DNA of 64,000 nucleotides, taken from Trichostrongylus colubriformis (taxonomy: Eukaryota > Nematoda > Chromadorea > Rhabditida > Trichostrongylidae). The first letter of the stretch is position 1; each line of letters opens with the position of its first letter. The stretch lies in contig OZ022256.1 of NCBI GenBank assembly GCA_963978905.1, positions 55,633,646 to 55,697,645 of the forward strand, written 5' to 3'. Below are positions 12,498-25,461 of this stretch, piece by piece. The position numbers and the translations under genes are program-made. The notes under the pieces were generated by a model. It ran no database searches, was not told the DNA's origin, and was given only the letters and a program-made list of their open reading frames with translations.

Positions 12498-14897
12498 CAT
12501 CCAGCTAGACTCATTAGACAACCTCGACTCTGAAACCTTGAATCTAGTTTGAATTCGCCTGATTTTTCTGTTTCCAGGTCAACTCTACTCGAGGAAACTA
12601 CCAAGGATCGAGTGGTGTGTAGCCTACTAGAGTGGAGCATTTGTCAAGACAATTTGAAGTTTGAAGAGTACGTGAACCTATAAAGTTAATGAGTTCAATT
12701 AAAGATAATCGACAAATTAGCGAAAAATGCTGTATTAAGCCCGCTTGATAGTAAGAGCAAAAATAGGCAAAGTAATTTACCAGTTGAGTAGAGACGCAGC
12801 CCAGGCAATCACCTTCAATGGCGGTACAAGCTACTGAGGCCTCGAAGGCACGTTTATATGGACGTGAGGATGACGTCACATTGGCTATGTTCCATGCCGC
12901 AGCCACTGTACTCCCACTATGAGCAGCTTCCTTGCGCCCCTCTGATTTGTGCTCTGTCTTTCCCAATCGATATTGGGCGGGAGAACTGTTGAACACCAGG
13001 ATCAAGCGCTAGTCGGTAAAAGCCGTATCTGGTTTCGTGGATGGAGCCGTATCTGGCCCTCTGGAGAGGAGCAGATGCCTAGAAGATATGAGGCAAGAAA
13101 GGATTCACATAGAGCGGATGAGTCGAGCGTTGGAGGTGGAGAAATGGTGTATGATTGAAAACGTCGGGAAAAGTACCGGGTTGAGTTTATGTAAATGCTG
13201 ATTGTGAGTTCTACCCTCCCCTATACTTTACTCCCATTGACACCTTTTCGGAGATACAGATCGCACCAAGTCTGCACATCTATGAGGGGACGTATGCTTT
13301 GAAGGTAAAAGCCAATGCTGCTGGCGTAGTGAGCATAGGGCGGGACCTTAGGGGTTACTGGCGTGGGTGATATCTCTAAATCCGATTAATCTGATTATGA
13401 ACGACTAGGACTTGATGATAATGTGGAAATCTCTACATTCACAGAAGAAATTGGTTTCACTCATCTATTTCGTCCCTTACCCCGTAGGCAGAGCTGTTAG
13501 CCCTCCATAATGCACACAGCGCTATGTCGCATCCACGGAGTAACCCGGAATGCCTCCGTCTGCTACGTGTTATTACTTAGCGAGTGCTTAATTTGGTGAC
13601 AGCTGGACGCAAGGGCACACTCAGACGACGCCTCGACTCAACTCCCTTGACCCCCTTTTCCGCCCCTAATCCCATTATGTAACGTAATAACAGTAATAAA
13701 GATATTAAATACATAAAAGTTCACGCCATATCAACACTAATTTTGAGGTCTGATAGCCACCATTCCTTCCGAAGTGGGTGCAGCCAGAGTATACCGGGAG
13801 TCGAGAATTTCTCGACAGGAGGGGGGGGGGAGAGGTCGTATTCAAGCGGACTGAGCGGGGGAGGGGGTTGTATCTGCAAGAGGTCAGCGATAAGTACTAT
13901 AATCCAAACTTTCGTCAAGAAGATGACAAGCGAGGGGTATTTCACGACTAATCTCTGTGTGTGGTGGAAATTGAAATAAATATTTTTCAGGTAAGGACTA
14001 GCTATAGAACACATTACACTATAGAGTAGCTATAGAACACATTACAACTACAACAATCCGGCAACAGCCACTTGTATTGTAGAGGTCGAAAAAAGGGGAG
14101 TGGGTCGTATTTGGTCCTCAGAGGAAAGGGGATCTCGCTGAAGAGGCTATTATCCTCGGCATCTGGGAGAGCTCTGGGTGTAGCACAGCAAACCCGTTAA
14201 TGAATGTCTTCGTTATTGAGTGGTCTCATTGGTTGAGTCGTCTTATACTAACAGCTGCACTTGGCAAAGTGCCAGGAAGTTCAGCCAGCCGGGTAGAGAT
14301 GCAGCCCACGCAATTCAGACAGTCCCATGGAAACCAGAGTGAGCGCGAAAGGTCCGCGGTTTGCTTATACGGTGCGTGAGGATGACGTCACATGTGTTCC
14401 CTTAATGGGAAGCTTGCCAATGTCCAGCTTACTTTTGTCCGATCCTTCAATCGATAATGTCTGAACTGATGGGCCATCAGCGTCAAGCGTTGGTCGAGGA
14501 TACCACAAAAGTAGGTACCTAGAATTTGTCCCATTCGTGGGGCGTTTTACGAGGCACTGGGGAGCAGTAGGTAGAGGTAGTTTAGAGTAAAGAGTGAGCA
14601 GTTAAGATGATCTTCAGCTGAGTGAGGACTGTTGTACTGATTCACTTTTTATTCAGATCCCTTGATATTCATCGGAAACTGAGATTCGGAATCCCACCCA
14701 CCATTCGCCTAAACAGAGATGGTCGTATAGAGATCTGCACACCCCTTTGAAGAGGCACATGATGACAGCCATCATCGCGAGTCGCATCGCAGTCCTTCCA
14801 AAAGAGGGAGGTGGTACTGCAGCTGTCGTTTTTAGACATAATTAATTGCATTGAGCTCGTATTGATATTTCATAATAGTTGGACTGATAGGTTGACA
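12498..14897. other. No supported gene; a diverged repeat pair and G-runs
   Basis: The segment at about 12780-12895 (gtagagacgcagcccaggcaat ... ggacgtgaggatgacgtcac) is related to about 14290-14395, and the material that follows each (about 13000-13090 and 14480-14530) is also related, so a larger repeat is present twice. At 13984-14046 a unit containing gctatagaacacattacac is duplicated directly. Poly-G patches occur at about 13821-13830 and 13858-13866. Confidence 0.5.
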
Positions 14898-14975
14898 GCG
14901 GTCATACTTTACGTGTCTGCGTGAGTTGACGCCGGCACCCGCGTCAACTAACGCAGAAACGTAAAGTATGACCGC
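14898..14975. repeat. Palindromic MITE, 34-bp arms
   Basis: The arm gcggtcatactttacgtgtc... (14898-14931) is inverted at 14942-14975 with few mismatches around a 10-bp loop. It is a minimal fold-back member of the 'ggccgcggtcatac' family. Confidence 0.8.
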
Positions 14976-16502
14976 GGCCTTACCCAATGGAACAAGGCTG
15001 GCTACTTGCCAGGCGCTTTAAAGTGATCGCCCCGTAGCTGAGGGGTGGGGCACTCCCGCCGTGTCACCACACCTTTTATCGGAATGCTTTTCAAAAAAAA
15101 GTTGCAGCTATTCTCTCTCAATAAAAACTTAGTAGCAATCAATGTACCACCTGATCAGCTAGCTTCATTTCTTTCCTGAGACAGCATTGATTGCCTCGGT
15201 ATTCCAGGGCTGTAATCCACGAATGCAAGTCAAGTAATACTTGTGATCAGGGGTTTTGAAATAATAGAGAATGGTTTCATGAGAGGCTTGAGTGTCATGC
15301 GGGAAGCTTATAAGTTTCATCAGATTCATAAGGGACCCTGCGAGAAAAAAATGGCTGATCCCTTCAGATAAGACGATGGCGTCAGGAAGCATCAAACGCT
15401 AGGCCGTTCCACTCTTAACAAGCTACCCAAGTATCGACAAACTCAGGCTACTTTTTCATTTCATAAAATAATTGCATAAAGAATTCCTGGTTTCGAATTT
15501 CTGTGAATAATTATTTATTGGAGGTCATGGCTTCAATTTGCTAGAACTAATCGAAAAAAAATTATCGGAGAGCAACTGTTCGAGTAACAAGTACGCAACC
15601 ACATATAGTTTATCGTAATGATGCTATTTTTGGATGATTTCAAAAAACGAATTTTGATTATTTTCAATTCAATTCTAAATTAGTTGATTTAACTACTAGA
15701 CAAAGCTTTCGTGTGCTAGTCAAGACATTTTGCCCTGAGCTGATTGATGGATAAACGTATGAAGAGAGAAAACCACCACAGAAATATCAAGTGTGGCCGT
15801 TCCAGTTGGATGCGACTTTTTGCTCAATAATATTAACACCAACAATAACATGCCGCCATGGCAAACACATTATGAGCCCAGCTGGAAGACCTTCGAGTGG
15901 AAGGCTATGTTACAGTAAATACAGAAAACCAAAGGAAAAATGCCACTATAGAAACCACAAAAGACATGAGGAGGAAGTCTTTTTGCCTCTGGAATAGGAT
16001 GCATCATGTATTCGATTCTCATGTAATGTTCAACGCGAACATCTTTTTACCGATAAGAAAATTCTTATTAGCCATCCAGATACCTTCACAGAATGGATTC
16101 AATCGATTTCATCGGATTTACGAACAGTCTTTTCTGTCGATATATGAAACATTTTACAATGAAATCTACGATGGACAATTTTTGGACCCAAAAAGGGATC
16201 TAGCTATCAACTGAGTTGATCAGAGGATACTGAACCCTCAGGAGTTCGCACCACGGTTTGCGATGCGTGTGTGCTAAGGCGCCGTACATAGTACGATACT
16301 GTGTGCATCGACAGCACCATACCCTACGCGCAAGGAATGGAACGGCAATCGCTCTGGGACCCAATTACATAGGCGCCTCTTACACGAACGCACTCCGCGT
16401 GCGGCAAGCGTAGACCTCCTTCAGCACCAACAAGCTCCACAAACCATTCAAGTTATCATGAAAAATTATATGAAAGTGCCACATCAATGGGGTAAGTAGG
16501 CA
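14976..16502. other. No supported gene
   Basis: A plus-strand frame at 15897-16214 encodes 105 residues, with a stretch rich in Phe, Tyr and Ile toward its end, but I recognise no family and see no flanking splice sites I would trust. I record it only as a weak candidate. The rest is AT-rich and featureless. Confidence 0.35.
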
Positions 16503-16640
16503 ACATTTAAAGACACCAGGAAGGGGTATTTTTGGCTTACTGTAGAACAGACGTAGTGTGGACGAGTTTGAGTGGCCGCCATTGCACAAACTCGCCAATT
16601 TGACGCCTTGGCATGGTGCCAAAAGAAGATGGTTCTATTG
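16503..16640 (-). mobile_element. Partial TTAA-flanked MITE (piggyBac-like end)
   Basis: ttaaagacaccaggaagggg, followed by a block about an argument of 'tactgtagaacagacg' and 'gtgcaaactcgccaatttgacgccttggcatggtgcc', matches in inverse the right part of the full-length copies at 22474-22945 and 29731-30196. Only this end is kept. Confidence 0.65.
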
Positions 16641-16706
16641 TAGATTTGTTTTTTTCCTTTTAGTTTTTACTTTGTTCTTTCTTATATTGTTCCTAGATGT
16701 ATTCAC

Positions 16707-16931
16707 GGGTCAAATAAAGTCGGGGGGGGGGGGAGGGTGAAGACGCAAATTTTCACCTACGTCAAAGCTTCTTTCCCTTCCTAGGGTTAGGCTAAAGCAG
16801 ATGAGACCTATGCTTTGACAGATGCTTTTTAATGTGGGAGGAGGGGGTATCAATTTTAGCCTAAGCCTAGTAAGGGAAAGGAGCATCGACGTCGACGCAA
16901 AGTTGCGTCTCCCCCCGACTTTATTTGACCC
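16707..16931. mobile_element. TIR element with internal poly-G, copy 1
   Basis: The left end gggtcaaataaagtcggggg runs into a 12-base G tract (16722-16733). The right end is the inverse, ccccccgactttatttgaccc. The interior has a second inverted layer (ttcccttcctagggttaggc / gcctaagcctagtaagggaa). Related copies are at 18212-18462 and 26991-27228. Confidence 0.85.
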
Positions 16932-18211
16932 TTCTGAAATTTTCAGGTATAGAAATGCATAATTAAGAAGATCCATAAGTAAACAAGTAAAATATGTCAC
17001 TAGAAAACAGTCTAAAGAGGAAATAATTCAAAAATAAGGTTACATCAGGCCGAAGACAAGCTTCAAATTGAACGAAGCGTGGCTCGGCCATGGAAGCTTG
17101 CAGTTTGCACGGAATCGCGCCCTGGGGGCAAATAGCGCCCTAAGGCGCGTTTTTCAACGCCGGTTTCGTTACACATTGTATCTACCGAACCCATGTGTTT
17201 GTTTTCATACGCCATTGTTTTTGTAAACGTTATTCCGCCCTTGCCCCCCTCCCGGTGCCTTTAAAACGTTGAGTGGGAACATGCAACATTTAAAACGTTG
17301 GGTGGGAACATATCTTTTCATGAATATTTAATAGAAAAAAAAAGTAATAAACAGCAGACAGTGAACAAAAATCACACACTTCGGAGCTTTTTCATTATAA
17401 CAGGTTGACAGGTACATCCTTGGCAAGTTAGTCATGGAAACGCATGTTACAGTCACGTGAAAGTATTGTTCCTTTTCATTTACCAAGTTGTCCACCCCTG
17501 CATTAATATAGCACCGGAAGTTGTCTTCAGAAAGAGCCAAGGCAATACTACAAAATCAATATACGATCCACTTGCCTTGATTGGGTGAAAAATTATATGA
17601 TGTAGACAACGTCGGCGCAATCCATCAATCCAGATGGACGGAAGTAATTACACTACCAGGAAATGTACTACGTGGTACTAATCGAGATGAATGATCGAAA
17701 GGATGGAATCAAGGAGGGAATGCAAGCCACAGAGGGAATGGCCCGATATTGAATAAGTCGGGCGGTGTAGTCCGTCTACTACAACGGAGATGCATATCTC
17801 AGACGGCAGAACGACCACCTGACGACGAATGTCCGCATGAATCATCGTCAACCTACGGAACACAACTGAGCAAACATCGACTTAAAAATGGCAGGTTCAA
17901 AGGACGTCCAGGGTAAAGAAAGGTTGACATCTGCAATATGACTTTGAAAAAGTTGTAGATGAATGGGAGAGCGACGGCGGTTCTCATAGAAAAGGGTGTG
18001 AATCCATCCATTCACAGGGGGACAATTAAATGACTCATACACAGAACTTCATATAACTGCATATTTCTGCACTGTACTCTTATCGATTACTTCGCATGGC
18101 AACAATTACGCACATGGACTTTGTTCGCGCGGAAAAGTGTTCACTAATTACCTTTGTAGCCGTGGAAGAACGTAACCAAGACGGATGTGGTGGGTGAAAT
18201 CGGCTCGGAAG
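16932..18211. other. No supported gene
   Basis: Only short frames on both strands without motifs. A 25-bp unit containing tttaaaacgttg.gtgggaacat is duplicated in tandem at about 17258-17310. Confidence 0.5.
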
Positions 18212-18462
18212 TGGGGCTGGAAAGAGCATCTTCACGGACGTCGAAGCTCCTTTCCTTCCCTACGCTTCACGGACGTCGAAGCTCCTTTCCTTCCCTAGGC
18301 TTGGGCTAAAGTGGATGAGACAAATGCCTTTAGATGCTTTTTCATGCAGAAGGAGGGGATATGAATTCTAGCCTAAGCCAAGAGAGGGAGATGAGCTTTG
18401 ACGTTGACGAGAAGTTGCGTCTTCACCCCCCCCCCCCCCCCCCCCGACTCCATTTAACCTCT
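18212..18462. mobile_element. Degraded copy of the poly-G/C TIR element
   Basis: It keeps the core aggcttgggctaaag ... gcctaagccaagagaggga and the C tract (20 bases, 18426-18445) before gactccatttaacc. The left end is damaged and carries a direct duplication of cttcacggacgtcgaagctc at about 18231-18290. Confidence 0.7.
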
Positions 18463-20840
18463 ATTACATGCTTATTTGCCAATTTTAATATATCAAAAGC
18501 ACTAGAGGGGAGGAGGCCTTTTTTTATAACCCTTCTAAATCAATGGTTGGCCTTATCATGTAACAGATTAGCTGGCGCTTAACTTGTGAAGGAGAGAGGG
18601 GACAAGGAAACGCCTTTAAAGGATTGATACCGTAGATTTAGTAATCAATGAACATGTATGATCTCGTATCGCGCTAATGTCTAACATTTAAGTAAAGACA
18701 TGTAGTTGTTCAATATTCAACAAGTTCACCCCCCTGACTGGCATAGCACCACATTAGCATACCGCAGATCCCTCTAACCCATTGCACCCCCCTTTTTCCA
18801 GTGTAAGCTGGCGAACTGACATCAACAGGTGTGTCCAGTGTTCGTCTACTCCTTGCCATAATTTTAATAGGCACATGATTCGGTTCTCCTTTTCACCACT
18901 TTCCTACAGCCTTTATGTACTTTCATTCCTCAACAGGTGGTATAGGGATTTTAAAGTCGATTATTAACTAAAAGGCGTCATTAATAAGTAGAGAAATAAA
19001 AAAGTTGATTTTTTCTATCAGTTCAAGTGACGAAAAGAATAATCACTTTTAATCTCATAGGATCACTTTAAAGCCGCTTCAAAGTGCACTATTCAGTGGA
19101 CGTGAACTGCTTCACAACGGAACATTTAATCTAGTGCGCCCTGGGAATGAAAAACCAGAATCAGGTCTCGAAAACATAGAAAAAGAAAGGAATTATGGCG
19201 TTGTGTCAGAGGCCCAAGCACTCTCTAGCAACTGCGATGTTCTGTGCGCATATGTAGGAACTTGCAATGATTCATCCTTTCATCGATGAATTATGGCTGA
19301 GAATCAGGTGTTAGACGAATACCCTGCGAACATCGTGTTATGGATCTATTTTTCCATTTTTCTACTATTACATCTCTTATGAATAGAAAAATTAAAGCCG
19401 GCTCTCCGAAAAATGTTTTACACCTACGAGAAATCCGTAGCTGAGTATAAAGATGAGAGTTTATAATATCTTTAGGACAGGCTCGCATCGCACTGTGCGG
19501 CGTGTGGCGCGATGCGTGCTAGTTAGAGGCGAGCATTTTATTGGCTCTGAAACGATTACAGTGTGCAGATTACAGATTACAGTGTAGTTAAAAGGCGCCC
19601 TATTTCAGGCGTCCTAGGACCACCTATGCACCGCGTCCCTAATACGCAGCTAATCTGTTGCAGGATAAGGCCGCACCCAGACGCGGAATAGTGCTCTGAA
19701 AGTACACACCGTGAAGAGATCTTTCCCTGACAAGAGGACATCAAACTTTGTAAGTTCAGAGAATCACCAGAAAAACCCACTCCATTCCGAGAGAATTATA
19801 ACCCAGAATTTATGAGGCAGTTGAAAACCAGTTTACCGAAGGCACAGCCTGACGATAGTGTCATCTATGTACGTTTTCAAAGGCATTAACGCTCCTAGTG
19901 AGGGGAATAGACAAACTTCGCGACTTCGGGACCATGTGACTATGCGATGGAAGAGGCACAGGGCAATCTGGGAGGACCAATTCATCAAATGCTCACCACT
20001 GCCTTTTTTTGACAATTCTGACATTAGCAAAATTGTTATTGAAAAATGAAGTTGACAGATATTCTTGGATCGTGCTATCACGTCGCAGATGCAGCTTATG
20101 AATGACGCCTTCATACTCTGCGGCGCTGACGCTAGCATTGACGCCGGCAGGATGTCGGACAAATCTTCGCGTCTCACATCGTATTCCGTGTCGATCAGAC
20201 TGATTTCTGCCCGTCCAGAGCTGCCGGTATATAAGCTGCAGGTGACGACGGACAGAATACAATCTGATATAGGCGACCTAAGGCCAATCTCAGGCCAACC
20301 GATAAATGTCATCTGGAAGGGCTATGAGAGTGTGCATTTGGTCTGTCATATCATAGTCTGCCGTAATCACGGGAAGGGGGGGGGGTCTTATCACTAGTAT
20401 CGGTATGGATGGAAGGGTCGTATTTAGAAAATTACCCTCAACGCAATTCTTGATCTTGATGGAAGCTACATTGAGAGCTCGAAAGTGATTTGCGCATGGC
20501 ATATAGCAGCATGCGTTATCAACATCGACAGAAGTACCGATTAGTGGGAAATGACGACAAACAATAGAACTGAAGCTAAGTTCAATCACTAAGATTACTA
20601 AGACAACTAGGGTTGTGCGACACCCAGGAAATCATTAGTAGGGAGGTTGTCAAAAAAGTAAAGCATGTAGATAATAAAGCTGATCGCCTTTTCACGGAAG
20701 TGTCTACTTCCGATAGCTTCCTTCTTCGCTCCTAATTGCTTTTCATTCTACACTCATATTGTGTAAGACGCTTGTGGAGGACGTTTATTGTTGAGCGGCT
20801 AATACAGTCGTTGCAGTGGCAGAATGCTAATCAAACGGTG
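18463..20840. other. No supported gene
   Basis: The frames at 19833-20312 (-) and 20065-20397 (+) overlap on opposite strands and neither resembles a known protein. A short direct repeat (gattacagtgt) occurs at about 19552-19585, and a poly-G run at about 20377-20385. Confidence 0.45.
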
Positions 20841-20905
20841 TGAGGAACTTGAGCGTGACTCTAAGTGTAAGTCTCAATTGACTCAGAGTCACGCTCAAGT
20901 TCCTC
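20841..20905. repeat. Perfect inverted repeat, 22-bp arms
   Basis: tgaggaacttgagcgtgact plus ct at 20841-20862 is repeated as an exact reverse complement at 20884-20905 around a 21-bp loop. It could fold into a hairpin in DNA or RNA. The family is not recognised. Confidence 0.8.
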
Positions 20906-21125
20906 AGACTCAATTGACGTCATATTCCAGGTGCAGGCGAGATTATCAAGTGCACATAAGCTGTGGATTATGTGCCAAAGGTACAGTTGGTTCTGGTGGA
21001 GGTTAGTACCACAGCGACAGAAATCAATAACGTGCGCAAGAAATGCATTCACACCCGCCAAACCTGCAGCACCTCAGAACTTGACCCGATGCAGTCCATG
21101 GTGCTTTGCCGCTGAGCGGAGATAT

Positions 21126-21446
21126 AGACTATTGCACGCACCGGAGGCCGGCCGTGATTGCGTACCGGCTTGAAGGCAGCTGCCTTTTTTCGGCAACACG
21201 CTTCCGGGTGTATATCGCTAGGACAGAACCGTCGCGTGGCCGTGTTCGGCACGCGACGTTTCTGTCCTAGCGATATACAACCCACGCTTCCCGTTGCGAG
21301 GTCAGACACCAGACAGGCCGGAGTGCGCGACGCCAAAGCTCCCTCCCTGAAAAGGCTCAGGCAAATCCGAGAGACCCAGACGGCGAAGGACGACGCAGAC
21401 GCAGGGTTACGCAATCACGGCCGGCCTCCGGTACGTGCAATAGTCT
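21126..21446. mobile_element. TIR element with 39-bp arms and nested palindrome
   Basis: The 39 bases at 21126-21164 (agactattgcacgcaccgga...) are inverted at 21408-21446 with one clear mismatch. Inside, 21210-21238 and 21250-21278 form a second hairpin (gtatatcgctaggacagaa...). There is no transposase. Frames on both strands here are explained by the inverted repeats. Confidence 0.85.
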
Positions 21447-21545
21447 ACATCCTGAGCGGATTCGCCAATAGTCGGTCCTACCCCGAAAACCTAAACGGTA
21501 TCAGACGTGTGGTCGACCTTCGTATGTCCACCGGCAACACTTCTT

Positions 21546-21638
21546 AGGCCGCTTCCATACTTTGCGCACCGACGCCGTCACGCGCGTGACGCCGGCACGC
21601 GCGTGACGGCGTCGGTGCGCAAAGTATGGAAGCGGCCT
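21546..21638. repeat. Perfect palindromic MITE, 43-bp arms
   Basis: The arm at 21546-21588 begins aggccgcttccatactttgc, and the arm at 21596-21638 is its reverse complement, around a 7-bp loop. Internal cacgcgcgtgac units add smaller palindromes. It belongs to the 'aggccgcNNtcatac' family. Confidence 0.9.
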
Positions 21639-22473
21639 TATCTGCGGGTTATCTGTGGGATGTGGGACCTGTAGAGGGTGGCACCTTGGATGAGTATAAA
21701 CGCAGCCCTATCGCCTACAATAAATCTACTGTTTCGATGTCCAATCGTGTCCCTATAGCTATTCTAATCGACCATACCTACCCGTTCCCAGTATGACTGT
21801 TCTATTAATACCTACGTTTAGGGTGAAACGGTAGAACAAGTGCGTAACAGTGAAGCTACCCTTCCGAGGCCATGGGCACTTGGACCGCATTCCCTTTCCA
21901 GCATTTTCGCATTATTTTCTTTTTTTATATCTAGTCAGTTTACAGCTTACTTGTAACACTTACCTGCTACCTATATATTGCACAAGAACCTCAGCAGATC
22001 ATAGAGTTGCCTCAAATCTGTGGGTAACACATTTTTTCTTTCTTCTAAAAAGTGTGGTTGGAAGACTTGGAGGTAAAGGCTATAACAATGATGAGAGAAT
22101 CGAGCAAAATGATTGAGAGAAGGGTTTTTCTTAATAAATCGGCATTATTCGCGCCCACAAGCTAGAACACCCTGAGGGCTCACATTAGACCGAAAATCTG
22201 CTGGAACCCATCTTGGGCAGCAATATTAATGATGTTTATACGCTTAGATTTCTTCACAACCTATATATCCCGTTTTCATGAAAAAATATTGCATTGATGT
22301 AATTCATTGAAGCAAACTGCGATAGTAGAAATATGTAAGGCACCATGAAAATCTAGGGTGAGCGAAGCAGAGAGCAGAATGACCGCACTGCTAGTGCGTA
22401 TATGGTTGTTATGTACTGTGTACATGGCTCAATTATCCTTGGGTATATGGCTGTTACTGGGTACATAGCTCAA
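21639..22473. other. No gene seen
   Basis: No frame exceeds 90 codons. A short direct repeat (tatggctgttactgggtaca / tatggttgttatgtactgtg) lies at about 22399-22470. Confidence 0.5.
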
Positions 22474-22945
22474 TTAAAGGAACCGGAAGGGGTCCGGTTC
22501 CTTTACAAGTGGAAGATACAAAGAAATAAGCATTTTGTAACGAACACTGAAGGTTAGAAACGATAATCCTTGAAAAAAACCGGACTCAAAAGCGCGACGC
22601 TGCGGTGTATATTCGCATCCCATTCGCATCAACACACTGAAGTTTCCGAGTTGTCCGCTGTAGGAGACGGGCCGCGGGCCAACGTTAGTTGTAGTACCTG
22701 ACTCCCAGCGCAGGGAGCGGCCATTCCTAACCACATTAGCATTCATGTAAGTACATCTAGAAACAATATACGAAAGAACAAAGGAAAAAGTAAAAGGAAA
22801 AAACAACTCTATACTAGAAACATCTCCTCTTGGCACCATGTCAAGGCGTCAGTTTGGTGAGTTTGTGCAATGGTGGCCACTTGAACTCGTCCGAACTACT
22901 TCTGTTCTACCGTAGGCCAGAATTACCCCCTTCCGGTGTCTTTAA
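22474..22945. mobile_element. TTAA-flanked MITE (piggyBac-like), copy 1
   Basis: The ends are ttaaaggaaccggaagggg and ccccttccggtgtctttaa, so TTAA flanks a TIR of about 15 bp, as expected for piggyBac-type insertion. The 472-bp interior has no transposase. A second full-length copy is in PARG intron 5 (29731-30196), and partial copies lie near 16.5 and 24.6-24.8 kb. Confidence 0.8.
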
Positions 22946-24246
22946 TCAGAGTTCTTCAGATTTTCTCTGGTAATATCAAATATTGGGGTCGAGAGAACAG
23001 CGAAATAGCTTATCTAAAAAGTATCTGAAGAAAGAGATTTGGACCCGGAAGATATGAAGGTAAGGTTTAACGAAAACAAGCTGTTCAAGTGTAAACATCG
23101 TTGAGTAACAACAAGTAAAATCTACTGAGCACAACTTCCCGTGCAGCACACATAATATTTCTTCATAGTAAAGCGAACTGTGAGAGATAGAGGACTCCTG
23201 TGGCGGGCACAGAAAATTCATGATTCGTGTAAAAGTGAAATGTAGTAGTCTTTTCCGAAAATACAATAACACTAAGATGGTGAGACCCAGGGTCAAGTAT
23301 GGGTTGTGTGTGGGCGGAGGAGACTTAAGAAATTGAATTATCTCTTTTTACCGTCAGATGGTGATTAAGTGTGTTGTGATAAATGAGAGGAATTAGCAAG
23401 GCAGAACAGAGCAGAAAACGTAGAACGCATTCAATCCATATTAGCACAAGATTAGATATTTACAAGTGCCTCTATTATACAGCGATGAAGGAACAGAAAC
23501 AGGCTTCCACTCCAGTATTCCTCCTACTGTCTAGACCATGCCCCCGCCAGACGAGAAGTCATGATGGATCATCGCTTCATTGGTAATGACAAATTGAAGA
23601 ATTACTAAAGAGATCATTTTTGAGGAAATAATTGGTCGAGGAATCCTCAACGTTAATTCTGGAGGTTTGACGGCCTTAGAATAACATCTTTTAGTACACC
23701 GCCAACGAGGTTATGATGACGCAAGGAGGGTAGGGGGTCTTATGGACAGGTTTGGGTGGGAAGTCGTGTTCAGCACAATGCTTGACCCTGCTGAGAGCTG
23801 TAATGAGAGTAAGGGTGGAGATGCGCAAAGCATATACTAGCGGCTGGGCTCACTACTCACTGGTGGGAGGTATTCAACAGCTGTTCGACGCAGGTGGCAC
23901 GGACTAATCATAGAAAATCACACAAATCGTAAAAGACATCATTAAGGCAATGAAACGCATAAGAAAGTAGCAATGGGAATAACCCATCGGACAAAATCCA
24001 GACAAACAGGTGGCGCTGAAAAAAGAATCGGAGCGTAGTACCTAAATCCGCGCTCGTGAGGCTATATAGGCCGTGCTCATACTTCACGCCATCACGAAAT
24101 CTGACGGAGCTTGCTATGGCGGGCAAGCATCGACTCAAAAAGCGCTGAATTGAGAATTCAAAGAATGGCGCGATCCTGGGATATGAGGATCGATAGGTAA
24201 GCGTCTCATCTATTTCGGGGTTCCGCGATGAAATCAATTGAAAGTG
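22946..24246. other. No supported gene
   Basis: The minus-strand frames at 22976-23296 and 23908-24237 have no recognisable domain. A lone 'aggccgtgctcatac' end at about 24068 marks another remnant of the common TIR family. Confidence 0.45.
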
Positions 24247-24426
24247 TCAGGCCGCGGTGATACTCACCGCAGGCATGGCGTGGCTGCTTTTACAGGGAGC
24301 GAGGGAGAGTGGCACGGGGGAGGTGCAGAAATGACGCAGGCAACGAGGCAGGGTGGCATAGGCGGAGACGCAGAGATGCGTAGCCACGCCTTGCCGCATG
24401 CACCGCAAAGTATGACCGCGGCCTTG
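24247..24426. mobile_element. TIR element, 'aggccgcggt' family with chromatin-like CG-rich core
   Basis: The left end is caggccgcggtgatactcac and the right end gcaaagtatgaccgcggcct. The GC-rich core (gggagagtggcacgggggag) is shared with copies at 25805-25931, 37768-37990, 38181-38417, 53123-53300 and 61264-61444. Minus-strand frames of about 76-95 codons that cover it are repeat artefacts. Confidence 0.8.
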
Positions 24427-24562
24427 AGCACCGCTTGAAGCATAATCAGTGGGATTGGGAGATTCCATTTTTGCCATTCGTTTTCACGTGGTGATCGAGC
24501 ACAAGCTTGGTTAGAAGAAGAATTGAAAATGAATTTATGAAACTTTACCACAAGGTTTCGTA

Positions 24563-24830
24563 ATTTCCTGTAATAATATGAAAGGTAAAAACACTGAGGG
24601 AAGAATGGCTGGGTGTTTCAATAAAGAGCATCCGAAGGGTCGAGAAAAAGAGGAAGATGGGATCAAATGATAGTTTTGAAACAAACTTCGAGGATAGAAG
24701 CGATAATCGGTAGAGAAACTCGGATTGAAAAGCGTGACGTGATGGTGTGTATTCGCATCTCCAGCGTATCTCTTGAGACTGCAACATCATTTTTCCGAGT
24801 TGTTCCTTGTAGGAGGTGTCATCCATTGTC
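24563..24830. mobile_element. Partial copy of the TTAA MITE interior
   Basis: The segment with gataatcggtagagaaactcgg, cgtgacgtgatggtgtgtattcgcatc and ccgagttgttccttgtaggag parallels the interior of the elements at 22474 and 29731. The terminal repeats are not visible. Confidence 0.55.
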
Positions 24831-25314
24831 TCGCAGGGTTATTTCATTTATTCATAGTGATGTGAAATAAATAAAACAACATACGGCGGCAATCAAGTGA
24901 AGCAATGGTGAAAAGCAAAAATATGTGTGCACCCTAATGATCTGCAAGCGTCACGGTAGATCTCACCGTAAGTCGAAATTGCACCCTTCCGGTCCTATGA
25001 TGCGAAGATAGAAACGCTTGCTAAAGAGCATGTTTGGCTGTTCTTTGCAGACTTTGAAAAGGATAACAGCTAACAGCCATCCGTTAAATATCAGGAAGGA
25101 GGCAGAAAGCTTGTAAATAACCAAATCGTTTCAAATGTGCTCGCATGCAGAGAACCTCTGCATTATTCAAGGAGTCAAGTCGATTAGCATGAGTAGATGG
25201 AAACAACGATTTTTCGGAATTAGCCTCATTAGGAAATAGGTGCGTCACGGATTCTCCGGCTAACAGAATGCCTCTCACATTTGTATGAGAAGAGTGAGGT
25301 CCCACCGAATGTTA

Positions 25315-25461
25315 TACTCCATTTCGGAGCGCCTAATAGGCGTGGCCTACAGACATGAGTGAAGGGCAAGAGTGAGAGCGTACGGCGGAGTGAGAGTGTT
25401 TGATACACTCTCACCCAATTCCGTGAGCCACGCCCTATCAAGCGCTCCGTAATGGACTGTA
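25315..25461. mobile_element. MITE, 'gatagggcgtggcc' family, copy 2
   Basis: It has the same ends as the element at 2060: tactccatttcggagcgcct and gcgctccgtaatggactgta, with inner inverted taataggcgtggcctac / gagccacgccctatc. It is 147 bp long. Confidence 0.8.
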
